A DNA stretch of 64,000 nt from Actinomycetes bacterium (lineage in GTDB: Bacteria; Actinomycetota; Actinomycetes; Propionibacteriales; Nocardioidaceae): positions 11,301 through 75,300 of the forward strand of contig JAEWOG010000051.1 of assembly GCA_023460975.1 (NCBI GenBank), read 5' to 3'. Positions within the stretch are counted from its first letter, which is position 1; each line of letters begins with the position of its first letter. The notes beneath the pieces are model-generated. The model was not told the origin of the DNA. It did no database searches and saw nothing but the letters and a program-made list of their open reading frames with translations. This document shows, in pieces, positions 43,462 through 52,190 of this stretch. A program made the position numbers and the translations under genes.

Positions 43462-43950
43462 TCAGCCCGCGGGCTGATCTCCAGCGTGGCGATCCGAGGA
43501 CGTGGCCAGCCGGCGCCGGTACGCCACCACGGCGGCGTTGGTCGTACCCGCTTCGAGTGACCTGCGTGCAGCGGCCAGGCGTCGGTCCGCAGAGCGTCGG
43601 GACAGGTGCAGCGCGGCGGCGGCCTCACCCAGGGTGGCGCCCTCAGTGAGCATGAGCAGGAGTGCGTGTTGGTCGAGAGTGAGTAAGCCACGGGGGTCTG
43701 CCCCGACCCGGTGCTCGAGGCGGCCGAGGCGGCGCAGGTCATCGCAGAGCCGGTCGATCACCTCGCGCTTAGCGGTGGCGTGCACCAGCATGGCCACCCC
43801 GGACAGGGCCGCGAGTACCGCCTCCGCCGCAGCCTCGGCAGAGTCGACCTGCACCTCCACGACACCGGCGACACCTCGTGAACGCAACTCGCCGCGAGCG
43901 TCCTCCACCGCGTCGAGTCCCCCCTCCACGACGACCAACGGCTGGTTCAC
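43462..43950 (-). CDS. Small HTH regulator downstream of the LAL gene
   Basis: 162 residues from a GTG in a 4-nt overlap (GTGA) with the previous stop. The N-terminal half is an alpha/beta receiver-like fragment (VNQPLVVVEGGLDAVEDARGE) without a clear phosphoacceptor. The C-terminal half is a LuxR-like or sigma-like helix-turn-helix (LTLDQHALLLMLTEGATLG and ALHLSRRSADRRLAAARRSL). Together with the LAL gene upstream it may form a signalling pair. Function unknown. Confidence 0.65.
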   Translation of the reverse strand: MNQPLVVVEGGLDAVEDARGELRSRGVAGVVEVQVDSAEAAAEAVLAALSGVAMLVHATAKREVIDRLCDDLRRLGRLEHRVGADPRGLLTLDQHALLLMLTEGATLGEAAAALHLSRRSADRRLAAARRSLEAGTTNAAVVAYRRRLATSSDRHAGDQPAG

Positions 43951-46463
43951 GGTCCCGCCGCCAGAGCCGCCAACTGCGTACGTGTGTGGACTCCCAGCTT
44001 GCTCCGGGCGCTGGCCACCTGGGTCTGGACCGTCCGGTGCGTGACCCCGAGGCGTACGGCGATCTCGCGGTCGGTGAGCCCCTCCACGAGGAGGTCGACG
44101 ACCGCGCGCTCGCTGGGGGTGAGCACGTCGGGACCGCTGCCCGGACGCGGTGCGGGGCGTACGCCGACGGCCCGCAGCGAACGGCGACACCGGTTCAGGA
44201 TCGGTTCGTAGCCGGCCGCGCCTGCCTCCTCCTCGGCCGCGGCAAGCACCTCGACCGCGCGCGGGTCGCGTGCAAGCCGGAGCGCCTCACCGAGCGCCCA
44301 GCGGCACCACGCGGCGTCCCAGGCCCGCGGCCCGTGAGCGTCGGCCGCCCGGGCGAACGCCGTGGCGGCGGCCGCAAAGTCGCCAGCGACCAGCGCGGCC
44401 ACACCCTCGCACTCCACGCTCATCCCGGCTGCCAGCCCCGGCACGACGTCGGCCTGTGGCGGCAGGTCGGTGCGCCCAGTCTCCCAAGCCGCCCAGCAGG
44501 CCCACCGCACTGCCTCCGCAGCCGCGACGTCCTCCACCCCGTCGGTCTCCCCGAGCAGTTCCCACGCGGCCCACGCTTCCTCGGGCGAGGAGGCCACGGC
44601 GTACGCGGTCACAGAGATGCTGTGCACATCCCCTTCCACGCTGGCCACGCCTCGCAGGGGGGTGAGCGCTGCGAGGGCGTCCTCGAGGCTGCCCTGGTAG
44701 GCCAGGACCGTGCCGCGCAGGATGTGGACATCGAGCTCATCGACCCTGGCCAGCCCCTCGGCGAGCAGCTCATCGCACCGACGCAGGACCGTGGCCTGGG
44801 CGCCGGTGTACGCATCGATGACGAGCCGTGCGACCTCTGCGGACCTCGCCTTCTTGAGCAGACGCAGCTCTCGGCACCACGACTCCTGGGCCGTCGCAAC
44901 CTCCCGCGCCCTCGCCAGCTCGCCCGCCGCGGTGAGGGAGATGATGAAGTTGTGCCGGATCGCCAGCTCCGGGTAGTGGTCACCCTCGACGGCGGCCGCC
45001 GCGAGCGCCTCCTCGTACGCGTCCTGCCACCCGGGCATGCCCAGTTCTGCCATTGCGCCGGCCACCGACCCGCGTGCGCCTGAGACGCGTTCCCCGGTGC
45101 GTATGGCGGCGTCGAGCGCCTGGAGTCCGACCTCCAGCCCACGCCGGGAGTCATTGCGGATGATCCTGGCGACCGTCGCCTCGCGCTGGAGCAACCGGGC
45201 TTCTGCCGCCGATCCGGGGACGACGAGCTCGCGTGCGGCGACGACCTCGTCGACGTAGGCGTCCCATCGCCCGCTCTGGAAAGCCCACGTGGCGCGCGCC
45301 AGCGCGATGTCGACCGCATGCGGCCCCGCGACCGGTAGGTCGGCCAGGAGCCGTCCGGCCACTTCCGGCTCGCCCGCTGCGGTGGCCGCCGTGGCGGCCT
45401 TGGCTCGGGCCAACGGGGCGGCATCACCGTCGGTGGCCTCAGCGAGGGTGGCCAGGTGCCGCCACTTCTCCCCTGGCGATCGGGCCTGGTCGACGGCTTC
45501 CTGCGCCGCGGCGCGAGCACCCGTCCGGTCACCGGCCGCGAGCCGGTGGCGGGCCACCTCCCCGGGGTGGTCCACGACTGCGGCGAGTCGAGTGTGGCAG
45601 CGCAGCCGGCGCTCCTGGCTCAACTCAGCGGCCACCGTCTCTCCGATCAGGGCGTGGCGGATCTCGGCTTCCCCATCGGGCCGCACCCGGGCAATCCCAG
45701 ACTCAACGAGCTCGTCGACCGCGGCCAGGTGATCGGCTGGCAGGGCATGGCCAGCCAGCGCCAGCAGGGCCAACTCCTCCATCGCCTGATCGCCCAGCCG
45801 ACGACATCTGGCAAGGAGCGCCAGCCGCAGGCTCTGGTCGTTCTTGCCAGCCGCGACCAACTCCTCGATCAGCAAGGGGTTGCCCCCGCTGTGCGCCAAC
45901 ACCCTCGCCAGGTCGGCGTCGGTGAGCTCCGGTCGCAACCGTGATGCCAGTGCCCGTGCGTGCTGGGGGGCGAGGGGTTCGAGATCCATCCGAGTGGCCC
46001 CCGCCTTCTCCAGCGCTGCCACCACCTCGCCCGAGTGCGACTCCCCGCGACGCACCGTCGCCACCAACGGCACTCGACCGATCAGGTCCTCCACCGTTGC
46101 CAGGGTGTCGTCGTCGGCCCAGTGCAGGTCCTCCACACACAGGACGCGGCCCGCGAGGGCGAGCTCGACCTCGCTGGCCACGTGGGCGGAGTCGCCACTC
46201 CAGGTCTCCTCGGGCAGCGTGGAGAACGCACGACGCAACGGCAGGAACGCCATCCAGTCGAGCGTGGCCAGCGCACCGCCTGTCACGTGGGCCACCTCTG
46301 CCAGACCCGCACGGAGCAGGGTCGTCTTGCCCACCCCGGGCTCACCGTGCACGAAAAGGGCCGAGGTGCTCCCGGCGCCCAGCGCAGCGATCAGCTCCAG
46401 CTCGACGGCACGCCCGACCAGCCGTGGGTTGAGCCCATCATCGGGAACGTCAGCGAGCCCCAT
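43947..46463 (-). CDS. LAL-family LuxR regulator with AAA-like ATPase
   Basis: 838 residues. N-terminal NTPase: Walker A HGEPGVGKTTLLRAG near residue 40 and Walker B RVLCVEDLHWADDD near 105, intact unlike the LAL protein at 22.5 kb. The middle is tetratricopeptide-like helical repeats. C-terminal LuxR domain: LTPSERAVVDLLVEGLTDRE then LGVTHRTVQTQVASARSKLG. A large ligand-responsive transcription regulator. The stop overlaps the start of the small HTH gene; it is divergent from another small LuxR gene. Confidence 0.9.
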   Translation of the reverse strand: MGLADVPDDGLNPRLVGRAVELELIAALGAGSTSALFVHGEPGVGKTTLLRAGLAEVAHVTGGALATLDWMAFLPLRRAFSTLPEETWSGDSAHVASEVELALAGRVLCVEDLHWADDDTLATVEDLIGRVPLVATVRRGESHSGEVVAALEKAGATRMDLEPLAPQHARALASRLRPELTDADLARVLAHSGGNPLLIEELVAAGKNDQSLRLALLARCRRLGDQAMEELALLALAGHALPADHLAAVDELVESGIARVRPDGEAEIRHALIGETVAAELSQERRLRCHTRLAAVVDHPGEVARHRLAAGDRTGARAAAQEAVDQARSPGEKWRHLATLAEATDGDAAPLARAKAATAATAAGEPEVAGRLLADLPVAGPHAVDIALARATWAFQSGRWDAYVDEVVAARELVVPGSAAEARLLQREATVARIIRNDSRRGLEVGLQALDAAIRTGERVSGARGSVAGAMAELGMPGWQDAYEEALAAAAVEGDHYPELAIRHNFIISLTAAGELARAREVATAQESWCRELRLLKKARSAEVARLVIDAYTGAQATVLRRCDELLAEGLARVDELDVHILRGTVLAYQGSLEDALAALTPLRGVASVEGDVHSISVTAYAVASSPEEAWAAWELLGETDGVEDVAAAEAVRWACWAAWETGRTDLPPQADVVPGLAAGMSVECEGVAALVAGDFAAAATAFARAADAHGPRAWDAAWCRWALGEALRLARDPRAVEVLAAAEEEAGAAGYEPILNRCRRSLRAVGVRPAPRPGSGPDVLTPSERAVVDLLVEGLTDREIAVRLGVTHRTVQTQVASARSKLGVHTRTQLAALAAGP

Positions 46464-46590
46464 GGCCGCATGGTAGCCGCGCTCTCAGCCGAGAGGTGGC
46501 GCACTTGCACGATGCCGAACCAGACCTCCGCGCGGCACTGTGGAACCACCGAAGGTCAGCAAGCCGAACGACACCCAGGAGAGATCCACC

Positions 46591-46911
46591 ATGAGCATCG
46601 CATCTGTGCAGGAGCCGACCGCGCCCAGCCGCTCCGCACTCCTCTCGCCGCGAGAAAGCGAGGTGCTCGCCCTCGTTGCGGAGGGGCTCACCAACACCGA
46701 GATCGCGGCCACGCTGGTGATCTCGGTGGCCACCGTCAAGACGCACGTCGCCCAACTGCTGCGCAAACTGCGCGCCCGCGACCGGGTGGCCCTGGTCGTC
46801 CTCGCCTGGCAGGAACGGGCCGCGAACGCCCGACGCTCGACGGGTTCGCCACCCCGCAGCGGGCGCATGGCACGCTCGCACGGCGAGCGGTGCCGAGCCC
46901 GCCACGCCTAG
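46591..46911 (+). CDS. Stand-alone LuxR DNA-binding protein
   Basis: 106 residues from the ATG behind AGGAGAG. It consists of a short leader, a LuxR domain (LSPRESEVLALVAEGLTNTE then LVISVATVKTHVAQLLRKLR) and a basic tail, with no receiver or sensor domain. It is divergent from the LAL gene, with a 127-nt shared regulatory region between them. Could be an autoregulator or a competitor for the same sites. Confidence 0.8.
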   Translation: MSIASVQEPTAPSRSALLSPRESEVLALVAEGLTNTEIAATLVISVATVKTHVAQLLRKLRARDRVALVVLAWQERAANARRSTGSPPRSGRMARSHGERCRARHA

Positions 46912-46941
46912 GCCAGCGCCTGCCCCGACCCGGGTGGCTGC

Positions 46942-47637
46942 TCAGCCCCGCCAGGCGGCATCGCCGGACAGGTCGGCGTGGGCGCGTACCCACGAGTGCA
47001 TGGCGATCGCGGCCGCTGAGGAGGCGTTGATCGAGCGAGTCGATCCGAACTGGGCGATCGAGAACGTGCCGTCCACCACCTCGCGCGCCTGTTCGGACAG
47101 GCCCGGCCCCTCCTGGCCGAAGAGGAAGCACACCCGTTCGGGCATCTCCATCGTCTCCAGGTGTGCGCTGCCGGGGAGGTTGTCGATGCCGAGGAGTCGT
47201 ACGGGCTCGGGCAGGCCGTGCAGGTACTCCGCCAGCGCGGGTACGTCGACGTGATGGCGTACGTGCTGGTAGCGGTCGGTCACCATGGCACCGCGCCGGT
47301 TCCAGCGCCTGTTGCCGACGATGTGCACCTCGGCGGCCAGGAACGCGTTGGCGGTGCGCACGATGGTGCCGATGTTGAAGTCGTGCTGCCAGTTCTCAAT
47401 GGCGACGTGGAAGCCGTGCCGGCGGGTGTCGAGATCGGCGACGATCGCCTCCATCGACCAGTAGCGATACCGGTCGACGACGTTGCGTCGATCCCCCTCG
47501 CGCAGGAGCTCGGCGTCGTACTGCTCCCCCAGCGGCCAGGAATCAGGCCCCCCGGGCCACGGGCCGACGCCGACCTCGGCCGGCCCGTGCGGCATGGGGT
47601 CGTACGGGGCCCGCTCGTCGGCGGAGGCTTCGCGCAT
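46942..47637 (-). CDS. TrmH/SpoU-type RNA 2'-O-methyltransferase
   Basis: 231 residues. SPOUT trefoil-knot motifs: DFNIGTIVRTANAFLAAEVH near residue 95 (motif 1, catalytic Arg), VCFLFGQEGPGLS near 175 (motif 2), and GSTRSINASSAAAIAMH near 205 (motif 3). It transfers a methyl group from SAM to a ribose in tRNA or rRNA; the exact site is unknown. A TACCCT box lies 6 nt before the ATG at 47637 (leaderless). Divergent from the DedA gene. Confidence 0.87.
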   Translation of the reverse strand: MREASADERAPYDPMPHGPAEVGVGPWPGGPDSWPLGEQYDAELLREGDRRNVVDRYRYWSMEAIVADLDTRRHGFHVAIENWQHDFNIGTIVRTANAFLAAEVHIVGNRRWNRRGAMVTDRYQHVRHHVDVPALAEYLHGLPEPVRLLGIDNLPGSAHLETMEMPERVCFLFGQEGPGLSEQAREVVDGTFSIAQFGSTRSINASSAAAIAMHSWVRAHADLSGDAAWRG

Positions 47638-47643
47638 GAGGTC

Positions 47644-47649
47644 AGGGTA
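47644..47649 (-). promoter_or_regulatory. Putative leaderless -10 of the methyltransferase gene
   Basis: TACCCT on the minus strand, 6 nt before the ATG at 47637. Faces the DedA promoter 13 nt away. Confidence 0.45.
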
Positions 47650-47661
47650 GGTGGCGCCCGT

Positions 47662-47667
47662 TACCCT
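47662..47667 (+). promoter_or_regulatory. Putative leaderless -10 of the DedA gene
   Basis: TACCCT, 7 nt before the GTG at 47675. The two divergent promoters share this 40-nt intergenic region. Confidence 0.45.
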
Positions 47668-47674
47668 GACGCGC

Positions 47675-48421
47675 GTGAGCCTCATGATCGAAGCATCGTC
47701 ACTGGTCGAGCCGTTGTTGCTCGGCATGGATTGGATGGACCCGGTCTGGCTCCTCGAAAAGTTCGGGACAGCCCTGTTCTGGCTCTCGCTGGTCATCATC
47801 TTCGTCGAGTGCGGGTTGTTCTTCCCGTTCCTGCCCGGCGACTCCCTGCTCTTCGCGATGGGCCTGTTCCTGGCGGGCCACCAGGTCTCGATCTTCCCCG
47901 GCCCCGCGTGGATCGATCTCGTCTTCGCGCTCGCTCTGTTCACGGCGGCCGGGTTCGCCGGCAACGTGGCGGGTTATGAGATCGGCCGCAAGATCGGGCC
48001 CGCGCTGTACGAACGCGAGGGCCGCATCCTCAAGAAGAAGTACTTCGACCAGACGAGCGAGTTCTTCGACAAGCACGGCAACAAGGCCCTGGTGATCGGC
48101 CGCTTCGTTCCCTTCGTACGCACCTACGTCACCGTCGTCGCGGGCGTGACCCGCATGGAGCGCCACCGCTTCTTCTTCTGGAGCGCCATCGGCGCCGTCC
48201 TGTGGGTCTTCTCGATCACGCTGCTGGGCTTCTTCCTCGGCAACGCGTTCCCGTCGCTGGTGCACGACATCGACAAGCTGATCCTCGCGATCGTCGCCTT
48301 CTCCGTGATCCCCATGGCGTGGGAGTGGTGGCGGCACCGTCGTACGAACGCCCCCGAGGCCGACGACAACGACGGTGACGGTCACCCCGACCGCGACATC
48401 ATGGGAACCGACGTCGACTGA
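47675..48421 (+). CDS. DedA-family membrane protein
   Basis: 248 residues from the GTG. DedA/VTT fold: FFPFLPGDSLLFAMGLF near residue 50 and GRFVPFVRTYVTVVAGVTRM near 140 are the re-entrant-loop motifs (E/G-x-x-P-x-P/F/D and R-x-x-P-x-x-R). Five or six hydrophobic segments. Family members flip or recycle lipid carriers such as undecaprenyl phosphate or phosphatidylethanolamine. The C-terminus is acidic with Asp/Asn-rich repeats. Confidence 0.9.
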   Translation: MSLMIEASSLVEPLLLGMDWMDPVWLLEKFGTALFWLSLVIIFVECGLFFPFLPGDSLLFAMGLFLAGHQVSIFPGPAWIDLVFALALFTAAGFAGNVAGYEIGRKIGPALYEREGRILKKKYFDQTSEFFDKHGNKALVIGRFVPFVRTYVTVVAGVTRMERHRFFFWSAIGAVLWVFSITLLGFFLGNAFPSLVHDIDKLILAIVAFSVIPMAWEWWRHRRTNAPEADDNDGDGHPDRDIMGTDVD

Positions 48422-48455
48422 CCTCGTACGGCTCGCTCCGGGCCGCGTCGCGTGG

Positions 48456-48484
48456 GGTCGTACGGCGTGGGTTGCCGTACGACC
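48456..48484. terminator. Bidirectional hairpin between DedA and pyrE
   Basis: 11-bp perfect stem (GGTCGTACGGC and its complement; arms 48456-48466 and 48474-48484) with a 7-nt loop. Another short hairpin, CCCCAC/GTGGGG, lies near 48567. Confidence 0.6.
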
Positions 48485-48616
48485 GTCACTGTGTCGGCGT
48501 TTCCCTCACGTTGTGGCCTTTGCAACGTCGACAACGTGACGACATCCCCGCACGAGCGGGGAAACCCCACGTAGTGGGGGATTCTGCACCCCGAGCGGGA
48601 GGTGGGGTGGAAGGGC

Positions 48617-49147
48617 TCAGCCCCGGGCAGCGTCGAGTTGGGCCTTGGTGAGCACCGGGCGCACCTCGAGCTCCACGTCGGCCAGCGGGTTCTCCCCAGC
48701 GGGCGAACGGTCGATCGCGCACACGACCACCTCGACGATCGCGCCGGCCTCGCGCAGAGCGCGCGTGGCGTCACGCACAGCGCCGCCGGTCGTGATCACG
48801 TCCTCGATGAGGGTCACCCGGCGTCCGGCGACGTCCTGGCCCTCGGCCAGCTTGCAGGTGCCGTACTCCTTGGCCTTCTTGCGTACGAAGAGCGCCGGGA
48901 TGCCGGTCTTGGCGGACACCATCGTCGCGATGGGAACCCCACCGAGCTCCAGTCCGCCCAGCAGCTCGGTGTCCGCAGGGAGCAGGTCGACCATCTGCGT
49001 GGCGACGCGGTCGAGCAGCCGCGGGTCTGCCTCGAAGAGGTACTTGTCGAAGTACTCGTGCGACACCTGACCCGAACGCAGGGTGAACTCCCCGCTCAGG
49101 CGACAGGTGGCGTCGATGTCGGCGGCCAGGGTGGGATCGGCGGACAT
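48617..49147 (-). CDS. pyrE: Orotate phosphoribosyltransferase
   Basis: 176 residues from the ATG. It makes OMP from orotate and PRPP (pyrimidine step 5). Motifs: GGLELGGVPIATMVSAKTG near residue 62 and the PRPP-binding VTLIEDVITTGGAVRDATRA near 115. A TAGATT box lies 7 nt before the ATG. Located between DedA and a divergent MFS gene, not in a pyr operon. Confidence 0.93.
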   Translation of the reverse strand: MSADPTLAADIDATCRLSGEFTLRSGQVSHEYFDKYLFEADPRLLDRVATQMVDLLPADTELLGGLELGGVPIATMVSAKTGIPALFVRKKAKEYGTCKLAEGQDVAGRRVTLIEDVITTGGAVRDATRALREAGAIVEVVVCAIDRSPAGENPLADVELEVRPVLTKAQLDAARG

Positions 49148-49154
49148 GGTGCGC

Positions 49155-49160
49155 AATCTA
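49155..49160 (-). promoter_or_regulatory. Putative leaderless -10 of pyrE
   Basis: TAGATT on the minus strand, 7 nt before the ATG at 49147. Confidence 0.5.
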
Positions 49161-49193
49161 CCGGCCCCCGGCGCGCATAGGATCGCAGGACCC

Positions 49194-50402
49194 ATGGACT
49201 ACTCGCCGCGTACGTCTCCCCCGCCCCTGCGCTCCGTGCTGGTGCCCGCGTACGGCCCCCCGCTGCTGACCAGCATCGGCATGGGCGCGGTGATCCCCGT
49301 CATCGCCCTCCAGGGGCGCGCGCTCGGCGCAGGCGTGGGGGAAGCGGCGCTGCTGCTCACTGCGCTGAGCATCGGCACGCTGCTGATGGCACTGCCAGCA
49401 GGCGCGCTCATCGCCCGGGTCGGTGAGCGCTGGTCACTGACCCTGGTCGGCACGGTCGACGCCGTCCTGTGCCTGGTCGCATGGCGTACGGACTCACTCG
49501 CGGCGTTCGCCGTGTGCATGGCCGCGCTGGGAGCCTCCAGCACCGTCTCCACCCAGGCCAGGCAAGGGTTCATGATCGACGCCTTCCCGGACTCGCACCG
49601 GGCCCGGGCGATGTCGATGCTCGGCGGCGTCTTCCGCCTCGGCATGCTCGTGGGTCCGCTCCTGGGTGCGGCGCTGATCCACGCGTACGGCCTGTCCAGC
49701 GTCTTCGCGTTGGCCGCGGCGTTCTCGCTGGCCTCGGTGGCGCTCGTGCAGTCGATGCCCGCCTTCGCCGACGACGGCGTGGACCGCGGCCCCACCCTGT
49801 CGGTCCTGTCCGTGGTGCAACGTCACGCACGGGTCCTGCTCTCGGTGGGCAGCGCCGGCGCGGTCATCCAGGGGGCTCGGGCGTTGCGGTTCGTGCTGCT
49901 GCCGTTGTGGGCCGAGCACGTGGGCATGTCCGCGGCGAGCGTGTCGCTGATGGTGGGGCTGGCGTCCGTGGTGGACCTCGCGTTCGTCTATCCGGCGGGA
50001 TGGGTGATGGACCGGTACGGCCGGGCCCCGGTGGCCTTGTGCGTCGTGGGCAGCACCGCGGTGGGATGCGCCCTGCTGCCCCTCACTGACGGCTTCTCCG
50101 GCGTGCTCGCGGTCGCCCTGGTGATTGCTGCCGGCAACGGCATGGGCGCCGGGATCCTGATGACCCTGGGCGCCGACACCGCGCCGTCGACGGGGCGCGC
50201 CCAGTACCTCGGCGGGTGGCGGCTCATGGGAGAGCTCGGCAGCACCAGTTCGCCCGTGGCGCTGGCCGTCCTCGCGGCACTCTTCCCGCTGGGGACTGCC
50301 TGCCTGGTGCTGGGCGGCCTCTGCGCCGCGGGCACCGCGTGGGCCACCGGGTGGGCGCGGGCGTTGGACCGGCGACGCGCCGAGCGCGTGCCCACCGGCT
50401 GA
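49194..50402 (+). CDS. MFS transporter (12 helices)
   Basis: 402 residues. Twelve hydrophobic segments in two halves; ARVGERWSLTLVGTVDAV follows helix 2 and VMDRYGRAPVALCVVG stands in the second half as the motif-A equivalents. SMLGGVFRLGMLVGPLLGAA resembles motif C of exporters. Substrate unknown. A TAGGAT lies 10 nt before the ATG. Divergent from pyrE. Confidence 0.85.
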   Translation: MDYSPRTSPPPLRSVLVPAYGPPLLTSIGMGAVIPVIALQGRALGAGVGEAALLLTALSIGTLLMALPAGALIARVGERWSLTLVGTVDAVLCLVAWRTDSLAAFAVCMAALGASSTVSTQARQGFMIDAFPDSHRARAMSMLGGVFRLGMLVGPLLGAALIHAYGLSSVFALAAAFSLASVALVQSMPAFADDGVDRGPTLSVLSVVQRHARVLLSVGSAGAVIQGARALRFVLLPLWAEHVGMSAASVSLMVGLASVVDLAFVYPAGWVMDRYGRAPVALCVVGSTAVGCALLPLTDGFSGVLAVALVIAAGNGMGAGILMTLGADTAPSTGRAQYLGGWRLMGELGSTSSPVALAVLAALFPLGTACLVLGGLCAAGTAWATGWARALDRRRAERVPTG

Positions 50403-50481
50403 ACCGTGTCCACCGGGGCCCCAACCGTGGGAGGCTGACGACATCAGGCCCGGATGCAGGGCCCCGACCCGAAGGACGATC

Positions 50482-50883
50482 ATGCTTCGCTTCCTGATCC
50501 GCACCCTGATCTTCCTCGGCTCCGCGGCCATCGGTCTCGTGGCGGCCGCCCTGATCCTCGATGACGTACGCCTTCAGGTGTCCGGCTTCATCGTCGCGGT
50601 GCTCCTGTACGCGGTGATCCAGAGCGTCATCGCGCCCTTCATCGCCAAGGTGGCAGCCAAGAACGCGACTGCGCTGCTGGGCGGGGTCGGGCTGGTCGCA
50701 GCCTTCATTGCACTGCTCGCCACCTCTCTCATCGGTGACTCGCTGAGCATCTCCGGCGGGGTGGTCACGTGGATTTCGGCCACCGTGATCGTGTGGCTGG
50801 TGACCGCGGTGGCGACGCTGCTGCTGCCGCTGATCCTGGTGAAGCTGGGCCTCGAAGCGGCCCGCGAACGCCGCAGCAACTGA
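50482..50883 (+). CDS. Holin-superfamily IV-like four-helix membrane protein
   Basis: 133 residues. Four hydrophobic helices at about 8-28, 35-58, 65-85 and 95-122. The arrangement and the DDVRLQVSGFIVAVLLYAVI segment match the mycobacterial four-TMS phage-holin superfamily IV. In bacteria these are housekeeping membrane proteins of unknown role, not evidence of prophage. AAGGA precedes the ATG. Confidence 0.75.
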   Translation: MLRFLIRTLIFLGSAAIGLVAAALILDDVRLQVSGFIVAVLLYAVIQSVIAPFIAKVAAKNATALLGGVGLVAAFIALLATSLIGDSLSISGGVVTWISATVIVWLVTAVATLLLPLILVKLGLEAARERRSN

Positions 50884-50895
50884 CACCGGCGGCAC

Positions 50896-50901
50896 TACGC
50901 T
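50896..50901 (+). promoter_or_regulatory. Putative leaderless -10 of the aminotransferase gene
   Basis: TACGCT, 6 nt before the ATG at 50908. Confidence 0.4.
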
Positions 50902-50907
50902 CGAGGC

Positions 50908-52089
50908 ATGTCTGACCCGTCGCTCGGGCGGCGCGCGCGCCGCGTGGCCTCGATTCCTCCGACGGTCTTCGCGGAGTTCTCCGCGCTGGCGGTGGCCACG
51001 GGAGCCCTCAATCTCGGGCAGGGGTTCCCCGACGTCGACGGCCCCACCGAGGTCATCGACCATGCCGTGGCGGCACTGCGCGGGGGCGCCAACCAGTACG
51101 CGCCCGGCATCGGCATCCCGGACCTGCGCCGGGCCGTGGCCGCGCACCAGGAGCACCACTACGGCATCCACCTCGACCCCGTCTCGCAGGTCGCCATCAC
51201 GACGGGCTGCACCGAGGCCATCGCGGGCGCGATGCTCGGGCTGCTCGATCCGGGCGACGAAGTGATCCTGCTGGAGCCGTACTACGACTCCTACCGGGCG
51301 ATGCTGGAGATGTGCGGCGCCGTCCGCGTTCCGGTGACGTTGCGGGCGCCCGACTTCCGACCAGACGTCGACGAACTGCGCGCAGCCGTCACGCCGCGCA
51401 CCCGGATGATCCTGCTCAACACTCCCCACAACCCGACCGGTTCGGTGCTGACGAGGGCCGAGCTCGAGGCCGTGGCGGCCGTGGCCATCGAGCACGACCT
51501 CGTGGTGGTCACCGACGAGGTCTACGAGCACCTCGTCTTCGACGGCGTCCCCCACGTACCCATCGCGACGCTGCCGGGGATGGCCGAGCGCACCCTCACG
51601 CTGTCCAGCGTCGGCAAGAGCTGGTCGTTCACCGGCTGGAAGGTCGGCTGGGCGACCGGACCCGCCGAACTGGTGGGCGCCGTCGTGGCCGCGAAGCAGT
51701 GGCTCACGTTCACCTCCGGCGCCCCGCTGCAACCGGCGGTCGCGTACGCCCTGCAACACCAGGGCGCGTGGCCCGCGGCGCTGGCCGCCGACCTCCAGCA
51801 GCGCCGCGACCTGCTCTGCGCGGGCCTCGCCGACGTGGGGCTGCAGCCGTACGTGCCCCAGGGGACGTACTTCGTCCTCACCGACACCTCCCACCTCGGG
51901 TGGGAGGACGGCCGCGCGTTCTGCCTGGCGCTGCCCGAGCGCGCCGGGGTGATCGCGATCCCCGCCCAGGGCTTCTACGACTCCGACGCCGGCCGCCACC
52001 TGGTCCGGTGGGCGTTCTGCAAGCAGCCCGAGGTCCTCACCGAGGCCGTACGCCGACTCGCCGCCGCGGATCTGGTCTGCTCGCGCTGA
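50908..52089 (+). CDS. Class I/II PLP aminotransferase
   Basis: 393 residues. Fold type I: NLGQGFPDVDGP near residue 32, TTGCTEAIAGAMLGLLDPGD near 96, LNTPHNPTGSVLT near 170, VVTDEVYEHLVFDG near 200, and the PLP Lys in LSSVGKSWSFTGWKVGW near 235. It most resembles kynurenine/methionine or N-succinyldiaminopimelate aminotransferases (DapC-type, YbdL group). Substrate is not determined. No amino-acid pathway genes stand next to it. Confidence 0.88.
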   Translation: MSDPSLGRRARRVASIPPTVFAEFSALAVATGALNLGQGFPDVDGPTEVIDHAVAALRGGANQYAPGIGIPDLRRAVAAHQEHHYGIHLDPVSQVAITTGCTEAIAGAMLGLLDPGDEVILLEPYYDSYRAMLEMCGAVRVPVTLRAPDFRPDVDELRAAVTPRTRMILLNTPHNPTGSVLTRAELEAVAAVAIEHDLVVVTDEVYEHLVFDGVPHVPIATLPGMAERTLTLSSVGKSWSFTGWKVGWATGPAELVGAVVAAKQWLTFTSGAPLQPAVAYALQHQGAWPAALAADLQQRRDLLCAGLADVGLQPYVPQGTYFVLTDTSHLGWEDGRAFCLALPERAGVIAIPAQGFYDSDAGRHLVRWAFCKQPEVLTEAVRRLAAADLVCSR

Positions 52090-52190
52090 GCGCTTCGCCA
52101 CCTCGGGCCGCGAATCGGCCCTGAGGTGCCCCGGCAGCGGTACGGTCGGACCACGCTTCGGGCGTGAGAACCCCTGACGAAGGAGGCGCC

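Noticed and set aside
48543..48575. CRISPR-like stem (TCCCCGC, 4 nt, GCGGGGA) with a second stem beside it, similar to a type I-E repeat
   Set aside because: Only one copy, no spacers and no cas genes. It fits a terminator region between DedA and pyrE.
50482..50883. Holin-like protein as a sign of prophage
   Set aside because: The family is a bacterial membrane family; no phage genes, integrase or attachment sites are near.
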